Shown piece after piece: positions 7,401 through 10,938 of a DNA stretch of 10,938 bases. The first letter of the stretch is position 1; the number at the start of each line of letters is the position of its first letter. This DNA is from QPIN01 sp964472945 (GTDB lineage: Bacteria; Pseudomonadota; Gammaproteobacteria; Methylococcales; Methylomonadaceae). The position numbers were made by a program, and so were the translations under genes. The notes beneath the pieces were generated by a model. It did not search any database, had not been told where the DNA came from, and worked only from the letters and a program-made list of their open reading frames with translations. The stretch covers positions 1 to 10,938 of the forward strand of contig CAYYNM010000102.1 of the NCBI GenBank assembly GCA_964472945.1, written 5' to 3'.

Positions 7401-7557
7401 TTTGGGCAGTTCTATTTTTCGTTAATTATTCTACTTTCTCTTATATATTAATTTTGACTTTAGTGCTATATATTTCAGAGTTTATAGCCCATAAATACAG
7501 CACAAAATAAATATAATTAAAATTTTAATCTATACTGTTTATTTATTAAAGATAAAC

Positions 7558-7572
7558 TTGGCAGTGAGCCAA
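7558..7572. promoter_or_regulatory. Inverted repeat TTGGC-N5-GCCAA, possible operator
   Basis: A perfect 5-bp dyad (TTGGC at 7558-7562, GCCAA at 7568-7572) with a 5-base spacer, locally GC-rich in a very AT-rich region between divergent genes. The size and symmetry suit a dimeric helix-turn-helix regulator. It could act on the ABC operon, the HDOD gene or both. No regulator gene is present, so this rests on position and symmetry alone. Confidence 0.3.
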
Positions 7573-7653
7573 ATCAATGTTTTGAATCATTGTTTTTTTA
7601 TTTAAAAAACACCTTTTCATAATTAACAACCTTTGGGACAGAGTGCTTTAAAA

Positions 7654-7659
7654 TATAAT
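7654..7659 (+). promoter_or_regulatory. Candidate sigma-70 -10 box for the HDOD gene
   Basis: A perfect TATAAT ending 48 bases before the HDOD start codon. The best -35 candidate (TTGGGA at 7633-7638, spacing 15) is poor, so the promoter may be weak or activator-dependent. Chance occurrence is possible in such AT-rich sequence. Confidence 0.35.
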
Positions 7660-7707
7660 TTAGTCACTGCTTACCCTCCTCCCTTTTTTCAATATTAAGG
7701 TTTTCAA

Positions 7708-8577
7708 ATGAATGCTCAATCTTTAGCCAATCAAGTAAAATCACTATTTTCATTGCCTGAAGTGGCATTAAGAGTCAACGAAGTTCTTAATTCTTCCAAC
7801 CCTTCAAATAAGGAACTAGAAGAAATTATCATTAATGATCCTGCCTTAACTGCAAAAATTTTAAAAATCGTTAATAGCTCTTATTTTGGCTTCCCAGCAA
7901 CAATAGATACCGTTTCCCGAGCTATCACGATTATTGGGCTAAAAGAGTTAAGAATCCTGGTACTCACAACTTCAGTAACCACAACCTTTAAAGGTGTACC
8001 AGCCGAGTTAATTGATATGGATATTTTTTGGTTTCATAGTATTACCAGTGCTGTGCTCGCTAAATTACTGGCTAAACGGCTCAATCATTCTGACCATGAA
8101 CGCTTATATATTGGTGGTTTACTGCATAGTATTGGCAGGTTAATTTATGTCACTCAATGCCCTGAAATATCACGAGAAATTCTCAACCAAAAAGGCCTGG
8201 GGGAAGATGCAATTATTGCTGCCGAAATTGAGCATTTAGGATTTAATTACGCAGAATTAGGTGCAGAACTATTAAAAATTTGGCAACTCCCTGAAAACAT
8301 CTGGCAAATGATTAGCCACCACCTTGACCCATTGAATTCAAAACAATTTATCCAGGATACTTGCTTACTTCATGTGGCCAGTCAAATCGCCAGTAGTATA
8401 GAGCCTTGTGCAAAATATGATTTTAATGTGGAAGAAATTGAACCTCATTACATACCTGGCGTTATTGAACACCTGGGTTTATCGCCCAATCAAATTTCAT
8501 ACTGTATTGATGAAGCACTACTACAATCTTTTGATATTATTAGTATCATTAACCCAAAAGCAACTTCAATTTTTTAA
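7708..8577 (+). CDS. HDOD-domain signalling protein
   Basis: A 289-residue single-domain HDOD protein, a family of non-catalytic HD-fold output or adaptor modules linked to chemotaxis, cyclic-di-GMP and stress regulation. Family marks are LPEVALRVNEVL (16-27), DPALTAKILKIVNSSYFG (44-61), then the VSRAITIIGLKELR block (69-82), H110, GGLLHSIGRL (136-145) and ISHHLDP (202-208). The HD dyad of active phosphohydrolases is replaced by H140-S141, so metal-dependent hydrolysis is not expected. There is no membrane segment or signal peptide, and no REC, GGDEF or EAL domain is attached. A good AAGG lies seven bases before the ATG. It is monocistronic and ends 26 bp from a convergent gene. Its partner cannot be read from this window. 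Confidence 0.92.
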   Translation: MNAQSLANQVKSLFSLPEVALRVNEVLNSSNPSNKELEEIIINDPALTAKILKIVNSSYFGFPATIDTVSRAITIIGLKELRILVLTTSVTTTFKGVPAELIDMDIFWFHSITSAVLAKLLAKRLNHSDHERLYIGGLLHSIGRLIYVTQCPEISREILNQKGLGEDAIIAAEIEHLGFNYAELGAELLKIWQLPENIWQMISHHLDPLNSKQFIQDTCLLHVASQIASSIEPCAKYDFNVEEIEPHYIPGVIEHLGLSPNQISYCIDEALLQSFDIISIINPKATSIF

Positions 8578-8589
8578 CCTTGCACAAGG
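8578..8589. repeat. Short palindrome between convergent genes
   Basis: CCTTG-CA-CAAGG in the 26-bp gap between two convergent genes. It could form a 5-bp hairpin but has no T-run on the expected side for either strand, so at best it is a weak bidirectional terminator. Confidence 0.25.
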
Positions 8590-8603
8590 ATTGAATTAGC
8601 CAG

Positions 8604-9455
8604 TTATTTAGCAAAAACACCCTCACTAATATTTCTAATCATTTGTAAAAACAAGGGCTCCCTACTCTCTTCTACCTTATCCTGGGCAATCATATTCATT
8701 TCCCCTACCCCAGCAAACAAGTCAGTAAAAGATTGATTTGTTAATGAATTGAGTTTTGAATGAGTATCAGCCATTGATGCTTTTGCCTGAGCTAAAAAAT
8801 CCCCTGCCTGTTTTAATAAATCAGTGTTAATATTTTGTTCTGGAACAGTTGTTTGTTGATAGGCTGCAACGGCTTGAACAGATTTTTCCTTTCTCAAGTC
8901 CATAGAAAAACTGGCTATTTGCTCGGTATCAAACCCCATTTTCTGAGCATGTTTAAAAGCTGATTTTACATTTCCATTAAAGAACTTATCACTTACTTTA
9001 CTCATTTTATTAATCAGCTCCGTAAGCGATTTTTGCTCCTCTTTATTCAAATCGCCTTCAATGCTTATGCTAAAACCAGACTCTACTGAATTACTTTCAC
9101 TATAAGCAATTACCTTGCTATTTCCTTGCTCAGCTTGTAGCGTGCTACTACTGTTTGTTGCCGATTGATTTAAACTAATCGTTACAATATCACCTTGTTT
9201 AGTTTTAATTTGTATATCTGCTGAATGACTCACACGGGTCGCGGTACTTTTTAACGCCACCTCAGAGCTAACAACTTTAGAGCTAGTGTTTTCTAGCCGT
9301 TTACCTGGGTGATACGAATCATTAGCTAGTCTGCCACCTCGTTTATAATTATCATCTACTTTTTCTTGCTTATGAGAATCATGTTTATTTGAATCAATAT
9401 CTGTTAAAAAAGATTGAGGTAAAGAAAATGACGGAGAAAGTGATTGTGTATACAT
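8604..9455 (-). CDS. Conserved hypothetical protein, unknown function
   Basis: A 283-residue soluble protein without cysteines, signal peptide or membrane segments. Residues 1-75 are polar, rich in Ser, Asn, Lys and Asp, and probably disordered. Residues 78-96 (ADIQIKTKQGDIVTISL) and 126-136 (SGFSISIEGDL) look like beta strands, and 137-190 is helical with DKFFNGNVKSAF (156-167) and GFDTEQIASFS (174-184). The tail is helical and polar. The pattern 'strand-EGDL-helix-FFNG-GFD.EQIA' resembles a family of gammaproteobacterial conserved hypotheticals (perhaps DUF5610-related), recalled but not verified. The reading frame could start at 9530, but the ATG at 9455 has a strong AGGTGGA six bases upstream while 9530 has none. 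It is divergent from the cytochrome gene. Function unknown. Confidence 0.75.
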   Translation of the reverse strand: MYTQSLSPSFSLPQSFLTDIDSNKHDSHKQEKVDDNYKRGGRLANDSYHPGKRLENTSSKVVSSEVALKSTATRVSHSADIQIKTKQGDIVTISLNQSATNSSSTLQAEQGNSKVIAYSESNSVESGFSISIEGDLNKEEQKSLTELINKMSKVSDKFFNGNVKSAFKHAQKMGFDTEQIASFSMDLRKEKSVQAVAAYQQTTVPEQNINTDLLKQAGDFLAQAKASMADTHSKLNSLTNQSFTDLFAGVGEMNMIAQDKVEESREPLFLQMIRNISEGVFAK

Positions 9456-9637
9456 AGCGAATCCACCTAAGATAGTTACTATTTCAGTATCGGCAGCAAT
9501 TATAATTTCTTTAATCAATCTTACATTCATATCAGCAAAGGTTATTATTTGATTTTATGCTCTTCGCCTTTTATGATTGAAAGATACTTCACATAGTTAC
9601 GACTGCTGCTTTACCCATTTAACAAAAGGCAATTCAA

Positions 9638-10207
9638 ATGACCATCTCCCAACATAAGTTATTTTTACTTTTATTTATTTCCTTTTTTTTATTGAGTCCC
9701 TTAGTGCATGCTGCTGATATAAAAGCAGGAAAAAATAAAGCAGAGGTATGCCAAGGATGTCATGGAATAGAAGGCAAAAGCCAAAGCGCTTATTACCCAA
9801 ACCTGGCCGGCCAACGTGCTTTATATCTTGAAAATCAACTAAAAGCATTTCAATCAGGAAGACGAATCAACCCTATGATGCAATCAATGGCTAAAAACTT
9901 AAGTAAACAAGAGATACAAAATATCTCTGCTTATTTTGCCAGTATTGCATTAGAAAAAGATAAAAATAGCCCCCTTATTGGTACCAAAGGGAAAAACAAA
10001 ATTGCCATGTGCTTAGGTTGTCATGGCAGCACAGCAAGAGGCCTGGCAAGCTTCCCAAGGCTTGCAGGTCAACAGCCTGCCTATTTAAAAAAACAGCTAC
10101 TAAATTTTAAAAACAAGACACGAAAAGGTGGACCAATGAATAGTATTGCTGCATCATTATCTGAACAAGATATTGATGAAATTGTGACTTATCTAGGTAA
10201 TTTGTAA
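9638..10207 (+). CDS. Diheme cytochrome c, c4 type
   Basis: Periplasmic electron carrier of 189 residues. The signal peptide runs to about residue 25 (cleavage after VHA, before ADIKAG). Two tandem class I domains each carry a heme site: CQGCH (38-42) and CLGCH (125-129). Likely axial methionines are M80, M81 or M84 in NPMMQSMAKNLS for the first heme and M167 in GGPMNSIAASLS for the second. The NLAGQ..YL..QL.AF and RLAGQQPAYLKKQL repeats confirm the duplication. In this family c4 passes electrons from the bc1 complex to terminal oxidases or reductases. A good AAAAGG ribosome site lies eight bases before the ATG. The FNT channel gene follows by 21 bp with its own ribosome site, so the two are probably co-transcribed. 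Confidence 0.94.
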   Translation: MTISQHKLFLLLFISFFLLSPLVHAADIKAGKNKAEVCQGCHGIEGKSQSAYYPNLAGQRALYLENQLKAFQSGRRINPMMQSMAKNLSKQEIQNISAYFASIALEKDKNSPLIGTKGKNKIAMCLGCHGSTARGLASFPRLAGQQPAYLKKQLLNFKNKTRKGGPMNSIAASLSEQDIDEIVTYLGNL

Positions 10208-10228
10208 CTTATAAATAGAGGTTCTATT

Positions 10229-10938
10229 ATGGAAAACTTTAGTGTTGATGCCTATACACCCAAAGAAATTGCACAACGAATTGAAAAAATTAGTATTAGT
10301 AAAAGTACCTTAGACCCACTAAGAGTGTTTGCCTTATCTTTGTTAGCAGGTGCATTTATCGCTTTTGCCGCAGTTTTTTATACCCTCGTTATTCACGATT
10401 CCACCCTAAGTTCAGGTATCACAAGGCTATTAGGTGGCTTAGCCTTTTGCCTCGGTTTGATTTTAGTGATTGTTGCAGGAGCAGAACTATTCACCGGCAA
10501 TAATTTATTAGTGATGGCCTATGTTGATAAAAAAATAACTTTGAAACAGTTGATGACCAACTGGTTAATTGTTTTTGTTGGTAATTTAGTTGGATCCATA
10601 GGGATTGTTATCTTAATTTTCTTGAGTGACCAATGGTTAATAAGTGGCGGGGCTCTTGGAGCTAAAGCAATAGTAATTGCTAATAGTAAAGTGAATTTAG
10701 ATTTTATACCTGCATTTTCTCGCGGTATATTATGTAACGCACTGGTCTGCATGTCAGTATGGATGTGCTTTGCCTGCCATTCTGTTACCGATAAAATATT
10801 AACCATACTATTTCCAATCACAGGTTTTGTAGCAATGGGATTTGAACACTCTGTCGCAAATATGTATTTTATTCCAGCCGGTATATTAGCGCAGATGAAC
10901 CCTGATATTCTGCAAATGGTTGACCCATCAATTGATCT
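10229..10938 (+). CDS. Formate/nitrite transporter family channel (FocA/NirC-like), partial
   Basis: Inner-membrane pentameric anion channel of the FNT family; 236 residues are visible and the C-terminus is cut by the window edge (the family is about 280 long). Starting at ATG 10229 with GAGG seven bases upstream, the protein begins MENFSVDAYTPKEIAQ. Visible blocks are AGAELFTGNN (83-92), NWLIVFVGNLVG (111-122), RGILCNALVC (165-174) and GFEHSVANMYFIP (204-216). H207 matches the central gating histidine H209 of E. coli FocA, and K154 in ANSKV matches its pore lysine, both by eye from memory. Overall it reads closer to FocA than to the hydrosulfide channels, but formate, nitrite or another monovalent anion cannot be told apart by sequence alone. 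No pflB or nir gene is adjacent. Confidence 0.92.
   Translation, partial: MENFSVDAYTPKEIAQRIEKISISKSTLDPLRVFALSLLAGAFIAFAAVFYTLVIHDSTLSSGITRLLGGLAFCLGLILVIVAGAELFTGNNLLVMAYVDKKITLKQLMTNWLIVFVGNLVGSIGIVILIFLSDQWLISGGALGAKAIVIANSKVNLDFIPAFSRGILCNALVCMSVWMCFACHSVTDKILTILFPITGFVAMGFEHSVANMYFIPAGILAQMNPDILQMVDPSID

Larger units (their letters stand above)
7401..7707. other. Divergent intergenic region
   Basis: A very AT-rich 307-bp spacer between the divergently transcribed ABC operon and the HDOD gene. It must carry promoters for both. What can be seen is a TATAAT for the plus-strand gene, a perfect TTGGC-N5-GCCAA inverted repeat and several A/T runs. I see no open reading frame and no RNA gene. 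Confidence 0.6.

Noticed and set aside
7575..7600. CAATG/CATTG stem followed by a run of Ts, terminator-like
   Set aside because: The stem has only 5 AT-rich pairs and no gene ends upstream of it on the plus strand; it sits inside a divergent promoter region.
8408..8599. 63-codon plus-strand open frame
   Set aside because: Out-of-frame shadow over the 3' end of the HDOD gene.
9577..9605. TTGAAA as a -35 box for the cytochrome gene
   Set aside because: No acceptable -10 box at 16-18 bases from it.
10519..10821. 100-codon minus-strand open frame
   Set aside because: Antisense shadow of the FNT channel gene, whose own frame is open and has all the family motifs.
1..10938. CRISPR array, tRNA, rRNA, prophage or toxin-antitoxin genes
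   Set aside because: I looked for regular repeat-spacer patterns, cloverleaf ends and small paired genes and saw none.

Overview
The window is an AT-rich stretch of a gammaproteobacterial chromosome. The evidence is the gene order pilD-coaE-zapD-yacG, which is typical of that class (ZapD and YacG are largely proteobacterial), plus a cytochrome c4-type protein and a FocA-like channel. No gene fixes the genus. The abundant short palindromic repeats suggest an environmental lineage, such as a methane- or sulfur-oxidiser relative, but that is a guess.

Layout. Positions 1-676 hold no gene but contain four separate inverted-repeat elements packed next to each other. Positions 677-3194 (+) form a compact cluster: prepilin peptidase (pilD), dephospho-CoA kinase (coaE), the division protein ZapD with a non-ATG start, and the 59-residue zinc protein YacG, whose ATG overlaps the zapD stop. 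It converges with a four-gene minus-strand operon (7400 to 3199) separated by only 4 bp. That operon encodes a tripartite ABC system: periplasmic adaptor, ATPase and two different MacB/FtsX-type permeases. The genes overlap or abut, which indicates translational coupling. No TolC-like outer-membrane partner is present.

Positions 7401-7707 are a divergent intergenic region with a likely -10 box and a perfect TTGGC-N5-GCCAA inverted repeat. An HDOD-domain signalling gene follows (7708-8577, +), then a convergent conserved hypothetical gene of unknown role (9455 to 8604, -). A two-gene plus-strand unit ends the window: a secreted diheme cytochrome c (9638-10207) and, 21 bp later, a FocA/NirC-family anion channel that runs off the right edge.

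The part of the window most worth a second look is the ABC efflux operon. Its periplasmic adaptor has six cysteines whose positions suggest three structural pairs. The stacked palindromic elements upstream of pilD and the cytochrome/FNT pairing come next. Nothing in the window is clearly a new defence or mobile system.
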